A stretch of 64,000 nt of DNA from Rubrivivax albus (GTDB lineage Bacteria > Pseudomonadota > Gammaproteobacteria > Burkholderiales > Burkholderiaceae_C): positions 558,001-622,000 of the forward strand of contig NZ_SACT01000001.1 in NCBI RefSeq assembly GCF_004016515.1, read 5' to 3'. Shown here piece by piece: positions 39,302 to 48,300 of this stretch; positions within the stretch are counted from its first letter, which is position 1; the number at the start of each line of letters is the position of its first letter. Made by a program: the position numbers and the translations under genes. Below the pieces are notes generated by a model. The model saw only the letters and a program-made list of their open reading frames with translations, ran no database searches and was not told the origin of the DNA.

Positions 39302-39877
39302 TCAGAACCGCATCATCAAGTGCAGCAACCCGTAGCAGTGGCGAACCACATCATGGTTCTCCTTGCTGGGTTCCAACTCACCGTGCACCAGCATGCAGCG
39401 TACCTTGTAGACGATCTCAAGAAGCGCATTGAAGATTCTGCCCTTGTCATCGGTGAGCTTGATGTTCTCCGAAACGGTGATTCCGGGTGAGTTCTTGTGG
39501 ACTGTCAATGGCCCATACGACTTCGGGTTCGTTGCCATCATGCAGTTCTGAAGGGTGATCTGTTCACCATGCGATTCGTCATCCCAGTACAACGCCGTGC
39601 GATTGAGGGCGAACGAAAGAGACTCGATGGCGACGAACAGTTCGGCGTGCTCCTTGATTGCGGGCGACGAAATGGCTCGCTCGAAACGAGCATAGAGCTT
39701 GTTTCTCGGGCTATGGTCTCCGCGCAGCTTGTCAAGAAAGTCTCGGTCTCGCCGCGTCGAGATCTCCGCATAGTGAGAGCGGTACCAGGCATTGGTAGAC
39801 AGCCACAGCAAGATGAACTGCGAGAAGTAGTCGACTTCTGCGTAGGTGCGCCACTCCTTGTAGAAGTCGCCACTCAT
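39302..39877 (-). CDS. HEPN-like protein of the defence array
   Basis: A 191-residue protein whose start overlaps the hsdS stop by ATGA. It is all-helical in look and has no recognisable enzyme domain except a C-terminal KVRCMLVHGEL segment. R-x4-H is the RNase motif of HEPN domains, here R162 and H167 approximately. HEPN proteins are common in defence and toxin systems, where they cut RNA. Codon use is visibly AT-richer than in the rest of the window. I propose an accessory effector or an abortive-infection function; family membership is not proven. Confidence 0.5.
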   Translation of the reverse strand: MSGDFYKEWRTYAEVDYFSQFILLWLSTNAWYRSHYAEISTRRDRDFLDKLRGDHSPRNKLYARFERAISSPAIKEHAELFVAIESLSFALNRTALYWDDESHGEQITLQNCMMATNPKSYGPLTVHKNSPGITVSENIKLTDDKGRIFNALLEIVYKVRCMLVHGELEPSKENHDVVRHCYGLLHLMMRF

Positions 39878-41271
39878 TGAAATTCCTTCAGGTACGCTAG
39901 CGCGGCGGTCTCGCTGTCTTCAATGGCGATCTCGACGGCACGCTTTGCGGCCTCGAGCAGTTCGGCGGCCTGCAACCGCAACCTATGGCTCGTCTCGACG
40001 GACTCTCGAATCTCGTCCTGCACGGCCACCGGAGCGATCCAGATCCTGAACTTTCCGATGTCGTTCGGGTAAAGCTCAATCTGTCCGGACGATCCTCGCA
40101 GGCGTTGCTCAACTTGCCATTGGCCTGCCATGGAGTTTAGAAAGACCGAGAGGTAGACCGCATCCAGACCCTTCTTCGGTCGAAGTACGGTGACGTGGTT
40201 GTCAGGAATGGCGTTCTTGGTGTGCAGGTACGGCGCGCTGCGGCCGATGGTGCCCACGCCGGTGCCGTTCATCAACACGTCGCCGTGGCGGATCATCAAG
40301 TCGTCTTCGCCGAAGCTGGCCTTACGGTTCTCGTCGTTGAGACACACCTCGCCACGCAAGACATGTTTTGAGTTGATCACCGGCAAGCCGTCCTCCGCAT
40401 ACTCTGGCTGCTTGCCTCGCTGGTTTTCGCTCAGCCAATCCGCCAAGCGGCCGCCCTGGCCGCTGGCATCAATGAAGTCGGTCAGCGCCCGAAAGCGTGG
40501 CTGGAAGTGTTGGGCGTCCAGACGCCCGGATGCGAAGGCTTCGCTACTGTTGCGGACGTAGCTCAGCGGCTCGGGAGCTTTCCAATGTTGGAGCCCCAGC
40601 GCCTTAAGCAGTGAAGACTCGGCTGCTTCGAGCGCGACTTTCGAGCCGACCTTCGCTTGACCCGCGAGCGTGTGGGTCGTGGCGATTCGCCTTTGCAGAT
40701 CAGATCCAGCGACATAGAAGGTAAGCGTTCTCAGGTCATCGAGATTCAAACCCTTTTGTACTGCCCCCCGCTCTTTGCGGATCAGAAGCGTTCGCCCGTA
40801 GCGGCTATTCAGGAAGGCGATCAGGTAGCGCGGGTCAACCGACCTCGTGCGAACGGCCGTGCTCTTGCAACTAAAGATGGCCGGCACATGTTGCGGCTCG
40901 ATTAGCGCAGAGTTCCCGATGGTTCCGACAACGGACACCAGAACGTCACCCGCCTTCAGGGCGTACTTCGCGAGTCGGTAGTAATCCGCTTTCGGCATGT
41001 AAACGTTGTCGTCTTCCGCAATCGACATCGGCTTCACGTCCTTGCCACGGATGTAGCGGTAGGTAGGGTCGTCACAGTAGTTTTCGACTGTGAACGCCGA
41101 GCCGAATGGGCCGATCACGAAGTCGGCAACACTCGACAACGGAACTGCGCCGCGCGTCGCAATTAGGTCTTCTGCCCGCAGGTGTTCCGGCTGGTAGTAC
41201 TCGGCATCGAGTCGGCCGCTGAACTCAAGCTCTGACAAGCTGACCTCGGCAACACTCAGCCCCTCCAACAA
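39874..41271 (-). CDS. hsdS: Restriction-modification specificity subunit
   Basis: A 465-residue S subunit with two target-recognition domains, each followed by a helical spacer. The first half starts LDAEYYQPEHLRAED, and the second has SGRLDAQHFQPRFRALTDF, a repeated motif of S subunits. These recognise the two halves of a split DNA target and dock the methyltransferase. It begins 29 bp after the hsdM stop. Sequence is AT-richer than the flanking chromosome, consistent with acquisition by transfer. No frameshift is visible, so it could still be expressed although its partner gene is broken. Confidence 0.9.
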   Translation of the reverse strand: MLEGLSVAEVSLSELEFSGRLDAEYYQPEHLRAEDLIATRGAVPLSSVADFVIGPFGSAFTVENYCDDPTYRYIRGKDVKPMSIAEDDNVYMPKADYYRLAKYALKAGDVLVSVVGTIGNSALIEPQHVPAIFSCKSTAVRTRSVDPRYLIAFLNSRYGRTLLIRKERGAVQKGLNLDDLRTLTFYVAGSDLQRRIATTHTLAGQAKVGSKVALEAAESSLLKALGLQHWKAPEPLSYVRNSSEAFASGRLDAQHFQPRFRALTDFIDASGQGGRLADWLSENQRGKQPEYAEDGLPVINSKHVLRGEVCLNDENRKASFGEDDLMIRHGDVLMNGTGVGTIGRSAPYLHTKNAIPDNHVTVLRPKKGLDAVYLSVFLNSMAGQWQVEQRLRGSSGQIELYPNDIGKFRIWIAPVAVQDEIRESVETSHRLRLQAAELLEAAKRAVEIAIEDSETAALAYLKEFQ

Positions 41272-41300
41272 CCGCGCATACCTCGCAGCGTCAAAGGGGC

Positions 41301-42889
41301 TCAGGGAAAAAAAGGCAGGCCCTCCTTCTTGGCAAACTCCTGGAATGCCTCGGCAATACCGTCTTCGGTCAGGCCGTCGTGATTGAAGAGGTCGTGCCTC
41401 ACGATCAGGTGTCCGTGCGCATCAAGCAACGGTTTGCCGTCCGGCCCTTGCCGATAGATCTTTTTGCCCGAGTTGTCCTTGCTAGGCTCACGCATGGTGG
41501 CAAAGAAGATCGGGTAGTCATCCACCTGTGGGCAGAGTGGCCCCTCCGCGGGGTCGTCGTTCCACTTCTGGAAGAACAGCACGCTGGTCTTGGTGCCGGT
41601 GTGGGGCTTGAACACATTGCCGTGCAGGCCCACCACGGCTAGGATGCGGCCGTGCGCAGCGAGGTACTCGCGCAGAAACTTGTCTGAAGAGTTGTTGAAC
41701 CGGCCCTGTGGAAGCACCACGGCCATGCGCCCGCCCGGCTTCAAGAAGCTGAGGTTGCGTTCGATGAACAAGATGTCGCGACCGACGGTGTTCTGGTTCT
41801 TCACCTTCACCTTGCGGTAGGTGCCGTCGGCCATCTGGTAGATCACTTCGTGGCTGGCGTGCAGGGCTTCCGCAAAGCCGGGGGCCTTCTTGCGGGCATC
41901 GATGATGTTCTTGTCATTGACATCGACGTTGCCGACCTTGTCGAAACTCACCGAGCGCGCCAGGTCGTACTTGGCCAGGATGCGCGTTTCCTTGATATCG
42001 CCAGCAAACGGCGGGTTCGCCATCAGCACGTCAAACTGAAAGTCGCGGTTCTGATCCTTGGAGGTGCGCAGCTTGCGCAGCTTCTGCCACCCGTTGCCGT
42101 AAACATCGAGCCACGCTTCGGTCTGCACCCGTTCGCCCCAGCGCTCGTAGTCCAAGGTGTTGAGGTGCAGCACGTTGGTCTGTCCGTCTCCGGCGATGAG
42201 GTTCAGCGTGCGCCCCACGCGCACCGCCTTTTCATCGAAGTCGATGGCGAAGACCTTATCGCGTACATAGTCCTCGCATCGTGCGGGCTTCTTCTCGGTG
42301 GTGAAGAGGTGGCTCCTGGTGAGGCCTTCCTCCTGCATGATGCGTTCCCACACGTGGAAGATGCTGTGCACCGGAAAGCCGCAGCTGCCGGCAGCCGTGT
42401 CGATCAGGGTTTCGCTCTCGTGCGGGTTGAGCATCTTCACGCACATGTCGATGACGTACCGTGGCGTGAAGTACTGGCCCTTCTCGCCCTTGCTGGACTT
42501 GTTGATGAGGTATTCGAAAGCCTCGTCCACCACTTCAAGGTTGGAGTTGAAGAGCTTGACCTTTTCCAGCGATGCCACGCACACCGCAAGGTGGCTCGGT
42601 GTCAGCTCGATCCTGGCGTCGGTCGAGAACACGCCTTCCCATCGCTTTCGGGCCTTGTCGAAGAGGTCTTGAATCTTGTCCTGAAGCTCGGTCTCGGTTT
42701 CGCCGTAGTTCTTGAACATAAGGTGGCGCTTCTTGTCTCGGCCACCTTCCAGTTCGTCGTACAGCTTGGTGAAGACCAGCTTGAACACTTCCTCGAAAAC
42801 ATCCACGCCGGCATTGGCCAGCACTTCGTCTTCCATCTCGAGGATCAGGTCCTTCAACGACTTGCGTTCGTGGACCAGCTTGTCGAGCT
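41301..42889 (-). pseudogene. hsdM: hsdM, C-terminal fragment (methyltransferase part)
   Basis: The 3' part of a methyltransferase gene cut by an IS element. The fragment has an HsdM helical N-terminal region (FEEVFKLVFTKLYDELEG) and then the N6-adenine methylase core. SAM motif I reads DTAAGSCGF, and the catalytic NPPF is in LMANPPFAGD. Read with the fragment at 43943-44495 after removing the IS and one target duplicate, the frame is continuous (2142 nt, 713 aa). Expression from the internal TTG at 42857 would give a 518-residue protein lacking the nuclease-like domain; whether this makes active methylase is unknown. Confidence 0.9.
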
Positions 42890-42897
42890 TGGCCAGA
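42890..42897. repeat. Left 8-bp target-site duplication of the IS element
   Basis: TGGCCAGA directly before the element, identical to 43943-43950 on the other side. Both lie within the interrupted hsdM. Eight-base duplications are usual for IS1595-family transposition. Confidence 0.92.
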
Positions 42898-43942
42898 CCT
42901 GATTAGCGACAAAGTTCAGCAGGCTCATCTGGTGAGCCTGTGAGGGCGGAGGATGGGCGCATCCACAGAGGAGATGCGCCATGCCGATGAACCGAGTGCA
43001 GTTCCAGCCGGGGCTGTCGATGCGAGAGTTTCTGAGTCTGTACGGTACGGACGAGCTGTGCGAGGCGGCGCTGATCGCCAGGCGCTGGCCACGGGGTTTC
43101 GAGTGCCCGCGCTGCGGCGCGTGCCAGGCCCGCACGAGTTTCAATCGCCAGGGCCGGCGCTACTGGCAGTGCGCGGGCTGCCAGTACCAGTGCAGCGTGC
43201 TCAGCGGGACCCTCTTCGAGGCCAGCAAGCTGCCCCTGACGAGCTGGTTCCTGGCCATGCAGTTGCTGACCCAGTCCAAGAACAACGTCTCGTGCCTGGA
43301 ACTCAAGCGGCACCTGGGGGTGAGCTACCGCAGCGCCTGGCTGCTCAAGCACAAGATCCTGGAGGGCATGAGACTGGCGGAGGCCGACCGCCAGCTCACT
43401 GGCAGGGTCGAGATCGACGACGCCTACCTTGGCGGTGAGCGCAGCGGCGGCAAGGCCGGCAGGGGCTCGGAGAACAAGATCCCCTTCGTGGCCGCGGTGC
43501 AAACCACCGAGGACGGCCTTGCGCATCTGGTTTGCCTGTCGCCAAGGCGCTTCACCAACAAGGCCATGGAGGACTTCCTGGCCCGCCACACTGCGCTGCC
43601 ACTGACGGTGGTCTCCGACGGCCTGAACTGCTTCCTGGTTGCCACCAGTGCCGGCGCCGTCCACGACCGCGAGATCACCGGCGGCGGCAAGGCCAGCGTG
43701 CTCAACGAGAAGTTCAAGGCGGTCAACACCATCATCGGCAACGTCAAGACCGCGCTCACCGGCACCTACCACGCCGTCAAGTTCGCCAAGTACGCCTACC
43801 GCTACCTGGCCGAGGTGCAGTTCCGCTTCAACCGGCGCTACGACATGCGTGCCATCCTCGGCAGTCTGCTCTCGGCACTCGTTCATGCGCCCAGGCGGCC
43901 AGAGCGTGGCATCAGGGTTGCTGAACTTCGTCGCTAATCAGG
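42898..43942. mobile_element. IS1595-family insertion sequence, 1045 bp, in hsdM
   Basis: The element is bounded by 24-bp terminal inverted repeats with one mismatch. The left end (42898-42921) begins CCTGATTAGCGAC and the right end (43919-43942) is its inverse, ending GTCGCTAATCAGG. The 8-bp duplication TGGCCAGA flanks it. The single gene inside encodes an ISXO2-like DDE transposase. The repeats are almost identical and the gene is intact, so the insertion may be recent. Its GC-rich composition suits the host genome rather than the AT-richer defence genes. Confidence 0.95.
42981..43937 (+). CDS. IS1595-family (ISXO2-like) transposase
   Basis: A 318-residue transposase. The N-terminal zinc ribbon has CPRCGAC near 40 and CAGCQYQC near 64. 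The DDE-type domain starts VEIDDAYLGGE near 142 (first Asp), VVSDGLNCF near 211 (second Asp), and ends with EVQFRFNRRYD, typical of ISXO2-like proteins. The stop codon TAA lies within the right inverted repeat. It reads opposite to the interrupted hsdM. No frameshift or missing motif is seen, so the element may still be mobile. Confidence 0.95.
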   Translation: MPMNRVQFQPGLSMREFLSLYGTDELCEAALIARRWPRGFECPRCGACQARTSFNRQGRRYWQCAGCQYQCSVLSGTLFEASKLPLTSWFLAMQLLTQSKNNVSCLELKRHLGVSYRSAWLLKHKILEGMRLAEADRQLTGRVEIDDAYLGGERSGGKAGRGSENKIPFVAAVQTTEDGLAHLVCLSPRRFTNKAMEDFLARHTALPLTVVSDGLNCFLVATSAGAVHDREITGGGKASVLNEKFKAVNTIIGNVKTALTGTYHAVKFAKYAYRYLAEVQFRFNRRYDMRAILGSLLSALVHAPRRPERGIRVAELRR

Positions 43943-43950
43943 TGGCCAGA
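43943..43950. repeat. Right 8-bp target-site duplication of the IS element
   Basis: TGGCCAGA, the same as at 42890-42897. Deleting one copy together with the IS re-joins codons GAC GAT CTG GCC AAG CTC of hsdM without a shift. Confidence 0.92.
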
Positions 43951-44495
43951 TCGTCGATGGTCCAACGTTCGCTGAGGATGTCAGACAGCCGCTCCTTGGC
44001 GGACGGTATGCCGGGAATGTCCTCGAAGTAGTTCGGATCCTTGCGGTGGTAGTAGGAGATCTGCTGCCCGTTGGTCCACACGCCCATGGGCGCACCGGTG
44101 GCGTGGCAGTAGCTCTTCAGTTGTTCCTTGCCATCCTTCAGCTTGGGCTTCTTCAGCTCGACCAGGATGTATGGTGCGTCGGTCTTGTCCTTGTCGAAGA
44201 CACAGATGTCGGCGCGCTTCTTCTGCCGACCGAACGCCACCTCGTATTCGAGTTGCATACGCTTGACGGGGTAGCCCAGGTCGTCGCGCAGGACCATGAC
44301 GTAGAGCTGTCGGATGGCTTCTTCCGGCGTCAGCTTGATGGGCTTTCCGCGCACCAGACAGGTGACGTAAGGGGCCGGCTTCTTGCCGGCACTCTTGACG
44401 GAAATGGAAGCCTGCAGCGCGGCAATCTGGGCAGGCTTGAACTGGTCGAGCTTGTAGGCGCTGTCCTGCAGCAGAACGTCGAGTGAGATGGTCAT
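43943..44495 (-). pseudogene. hsdM: hsdM, N-terminal fragment (HsdR_N-type nuclease-like domain)
   Basis: The first 184 codons of the interrupted gene, starting at ATG 44495. The IS adds a Thr codon and then a stop at 43938. The domain resembles the N-terminal nuclease domain of type I R subunits: Asp96 in RADICVFD, then Glu113-x-Lys115 in LVELKK and Gln125, the PD-(D/E)xK layout. Such a nuclease domain fused to an M subunit, plus a separate S subunit, resembles two-gene BcgI-like systems; that comparison is inference. The start overlaps the toxin stop (ATGA). As a stand-alone 185-aa product it would lack the methylase. Confidence 0.88.
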
Positions 44496-44893
44496 TTGGC
44501 GCTGGGGTGCGTTGTGCCCGGCCACAGCCGGGCGAAGTCGAAAGAAAGCTGCCGGTGATGCCGGATGGACAGCAGGTGCAGCGTTTCCGTGGCGTCTTCT
44601 GCCGTGTACAGGATCAGATAGTTGCCATGCAGGTATTCACGCAGTGCGCCAGCCGCGCCGGGCGGCCATGCGGCCAGTTGGGCCAAGGCCTCGGCCGATT
44701 GCGGTGGGCGGTCCAGATGGCGCCGACCCATGCGCGGGAAGCGCGCCAGGTTGGGGATCACCGTGCGGCGCAGTTCGGCCAGCAGATCGTCGAACGCGAA
44801 TGCCGCGTCGGCTTCGGCCAGGAACACCTCGATGGCGTCCAGGCGCTCCAGGAAGCTCTCGGTCAGTTCGACCCGGTATCGACGCTCAGCCAC
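44492..44893 (-). CDS. RelE/ParE-family toxin
   Basis: A 133-residue protein from GTG 44893, which overlaps the antitoxin stop; a longer frame upstream is a shadow of the antitoxin gene. The fold features are those of RelE/ParE: VELTESFLERLDAIEVFL, RFPRMGRR, then the strand EYLHGNYLILYTAEDA and an IRHHRQ end. Such toxins cut mRNA at the ribosome or inhibit gyrase; which one cannot be said. Its stop overlaps the hsdM start, so toxin-antitoxin and restriction genes form a single transcript, which could help stabilise the island. Confidence 0.83.
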   Translation of the reverse strand: MAERRYRVELTESFLERLDAIEVFLAEADAAFAFDDLLAELRRTVIPNLARFPRMGRRHLDRPPQSAEALAQLAAWPPGAAGALREYLHGNYLILYTAEDATETLHLLSIRHHRQLSFDFARLWPGTTHPSAK

Positions 44894-45221
44894 GCGACCT
44901 GGCGGTCTTGCCCGCGGTCTTGGCGGGTTTGCCGCTGGCGCGGCGCTGCTGCAACCGGGCGATGGCGCTGTCGGCCTCCTGCGTGCGCCCTGCCGCGATG
45001 TCGGCCAGCCCGCGTTGGGCGTCATCGATCAGCAGGAGGTGGATGCGCTCGCGCTCCAGCCGGTGGTAGTAGTCCAGCCGGTCGGCGTCGATCAGCGCAA
45101 CGTAGCTCTCGCCGTTCTTGGTGATGATCTTCTCGGCACCGGCCTTGGCCTGATCGGCCAGTTCGGACAGGTTGGCGCGCGCCTGCGTGAACGGCACCAC
45201 GTCGCTGGCGGAAAAGCCCAT
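44886..45221 (-). CDS. Phd/YefM-family antitoxin
   Basis: A 111-residue antitoxin with an AAGGAG ribosome site before its ATG 45221. The N-terminal DNA-binding part reads VVPFTQARANLSELADQAKAG, followed by KIITKNGESYVALID, both typical of Phd/YefM. The C-terminus is Ala/Arg/Lys-rich and probably flexible until bound to toxin. It is the first gene of the defence array and probably represses its own promoter in the 54-bp gap to tRNA-Arg. Confidence 0.87.
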   Translation of the reverse strand: MGFSASDVVPFTQARANLSELADQAKAGAEKIITKNGESYVALIDADRLDYYHRLERERIHLLLIDDAQRGLADIAAGRTQEADSAIARLQQRRASGKPAKTAGKTARSRG

Positions 45222-45275
45222 GGCTGGCTCCTTGTGGGGTAGATGACAGGATTCTGTGCAGTCTACGCCAGCCTG

Positions 45276-45350
45276 TGGTCCCTCCGACAGGAATCGAACC
45301 TGTATCTGCCGCTTAGGAGGCGGCCGTTCTATCCATTGAACTACGGAGAG
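45276..45350 (-). tRNA. tRNA-Arg (anticodon CCT), with encoded CCA
   Basis: On the minus strand the cloverleaf is complete. The acceptor stem CTCTCCG pairs with CGGAGGG. The D arm is GTTC...GAAC and the anticodon arm GCCGC-CTCCTAA-GCGGC with CCT in the loop. The T arm is ACAGG-TTCGATT-CCTGT, then discriminator A and CCA. It reads AGG codons. It sits right at the edge of the defence array, the usual position of tRNA-targeted integration, but no integrase or repeated 3' end was found. Confidence 0.95.
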
Positions 45351-45391
45351 GACAGGGCCGGAATTCTCTCATGGCCCCCTGAGCGCCCCGG

Positions 45392-48300
45392 TCACGGCAC
45401 CCGCCAGACCCAGATCGCGTCCAGCGCGTTTTCCGCGCCGGACTGCGCGCGCAGCGTGAAGCGCTGGGCCGCGCGGTAGATCAGCTGCCAGGTGCCTACG
45501 GTGGCGTTGACGCCGCGTTCATAGCCCACGTACCAGCGCCGCGAGAGCTGCTTGCCCAGGCTGACCACGGTCTCGCGCGTGCCGGCGTCGTCCTCGTCCT
45601 GGCGCAGCGAGAACTCGTCCAGGCCCAGGTTGCGCATCAAGGCGTCGGTGGGCGCCTCGCCTTCGCCGGCCAGCAGGGCCACGGCAGCGCGCTGCAGCAG
45701 TGCGGTGTCGGTGCGGCCCAGGCCGGCCGGGTCGCGGCCCAGCACCAGCCAGGACAGCTTGTCGGTTTCGCTCAGGTCGGGGTTCGAGTACAGCCGCACG
45801 CGGGGGGACTGCACGTTGCCGGTGATGGCCACGCCGACCTCGATGTCGAGGTTGGGCCGCAGCGCCAGCACGTCCAGGCGCGGGTTGGCGGCGTCGCCGG
45901 AGAAGGCCAGCTCGCCACGGCGGATCTCCAGCTTCTGGGCATAGGCCGCGTAGGTGCCGTCGACGGCGCTGACGGTGCCGGTCACCGCCAAGCGGCCGCC
46001 CGGTGCGGTGATCTTCAGGCGCCCGGCCAGCCGCGTGTCCAGGCCGCGGCCGCGCACCTGCAGGCGCGAGCCGAGGTTGACGTCCACCGCCACGTCGGTG
46101 CGCCGGTTGCGCGGCGGCGGCGCGGCCTGCTCGGTGTCGGTCTCGGTGGCGCCGGCGCGCCGGATCACGACATCGTCGTCCAGGCTCGGGGCATCGCCTC
46201 GGCTGGCATCGAACAGGCCCTCGTCGACGGTGAAGCCGCCGCGCAGCGTCAGGTCCTGCGGCGCCAGGGTCAATGTGGCTTCCCCGCTGGCGATCAGGCG
46301 GCGGTCGATGCGCGAGAGCAGCTGCAGGCGGTCGGCGCGCAGGGCGAGCTCGGCGCGCGGGTCGGCGCCCAGCGTGGCGCCACCGGTCAGCGTCAGGCTG
46401 CCGTCGCCGCCCCGCAGCACGAAGCGCTCCACCGTGGCGCGCTCGCCTTCCAGCCGCAGACGGATCTGGCCGTCGCGCACGTGCACGCCCTGCAGCAGGT
46501 TGCGCACGCCCAGGTCGTCGCCACGCAGTTCGCCACGCAGCTCCGGCGCGCCGACGCGGCCGCCGAGGCGCGCATCGGCGGTGAGCGCCCCCTGCAGCCG
46601 CCAGCCCGGCGGCACCCAGGCACCCCAGACGCCGAGGTTGGCCACACGGCCGAGCACGGCGCCTTCCAGCCGGTCGCCAGCGCCCGGCCAACGGGCCGCT
46701 GCGGTGCTGAAGACCTGCTGCACGCCGCCCAGTTCGCCCAGTGTGCGGCCGGCCAGGGCCTGGGTGAAGGTCCAGGTGCCGTCCTGGGCCTGCAGGCCCA
46801 GGCGCAGGTCGCTGAGGCCGAAGGGGATGCTGAGCTCATCGGACTCCCGCACGCCGAGGTCACCGCCCTCGCGTTCGATCACGGCATCGATGCGCGTGGC
46901 CGCGCCCAGTTCGACGTCCAGGCGCCCACCGACGCGCAGGTTGCCTTCCCAGCCCATGTCCGGCTGCCAGCGCGCCAGCAACGGCGCCACGGCAAAGCCT
47001 TCCAGCCGCGCCTTCAGCGTCAGCCGGTCGCCGGCGAGGCGCACGTCGTCCCAGGCCAGCGTGAAGGTGTCGGCCACGCGCAGCTGGCCGGCATCGGCAT
47101 GCAGCTGCTGCAGGGCGCCGCTGGCGTCGAAGCTGAGGTCGGCGCGCAGCGGCCCGCTGTCGAGCCAGTCGCGCGGCGGGCTGCCGGTCAGCACGGGCCG
47201 GCCGTCCCAGGGGCCGGCGGTCAGGGCCGACAGGCCACCCTGCCAACGCCAGGTCTCGGCCTCGCGGGCCAGCTGGCCGTCGGCGCGCAGGCCCCAGCGC
47301 ATGCCGCGGGCCGGGGCCAGGCCCAGGCTGCGGCTCACCGCGTCCGGCGGCAGCAGCGGCAGGGCGGCGTCCACCGTCAGGCGGTGGGCCGCCGGCGTGC
47401 CGTCCAGGCGGGCGTTGAGCACCGCCAGCGTCTGCTGCTGCCACTGCAGGCGGCTGGCCTGCACCGTCAGTTGCAGGGGGGTCTGCAGGTCGCTGCCTGC
47501 TGACCAGCGCAGCGCGGCCTGTGCCACCTGCAGCGGCCCGGCGCGCACGGCCTGAACGTCGAACTGGCCTTCGCCCTGCAGCGTGGGCCAACGCCCCTGC
47601 ACGCTGGCCTGGCCCCGCACCTGACCGGCTTGCGGCAGGCTCGACATGGCCGGATGCAGCGTGGCCAGCGGCGCGAGCGTGGCCAGGTCCGGGGCGTCGA
47701 CCTCCAGGGTCCAGCGGTCGTCGTCGCCGCGGCGGTCGAGCCGACCCTGGGCCGAGAGGCGGTTGCCACCGGCGGTTACGGCGAGGTCCAGGTCGGCGTC
47801 GGCGCCGAGCTCGATCCGCCCGCCGACCGGCACGCCAGCGAGCAGTGATTCGTCTAGCCGGATCGATGCGGTGCCACCGATGCGGCGCCAGTCGATCTGG
47901 CCATGGCGAGGCGCGGGCAGCTGCAGGGCGGCTTCCACGCGGCCGTTCAACCGGTGCGGGCCACGGTGCCAGCCGGCGCCGAGCTCGGACACCAGGCCGG
48001 GCCAGAGGGCCGCCGGGTCCAGCCGGTCCAGGGTGAGCTGGCTGCCCACGCGCCAGCCGCCGCCGGCCTGCTGCAGGCGCAGGCCACCGCGGGCTTCGGC
48101 CGCATCGGCGCGCGCCAGCAGTTGGTCGACCTGCCACTGCCCCTGCGCCGCCCTCAGCTGGGCCTGCAGCCGCACGGGCGCCGGCGATTCGGCGTACCGG
48201 CCTTGCAGCGACAGGGCGGCCTCGGCACGCCACGGTTCGGCAGGCGCGGCGGCGGCCGGGTCGGGCGAGGGCAGGTGCTCGAGGGTCAGGCCCACGGCGC

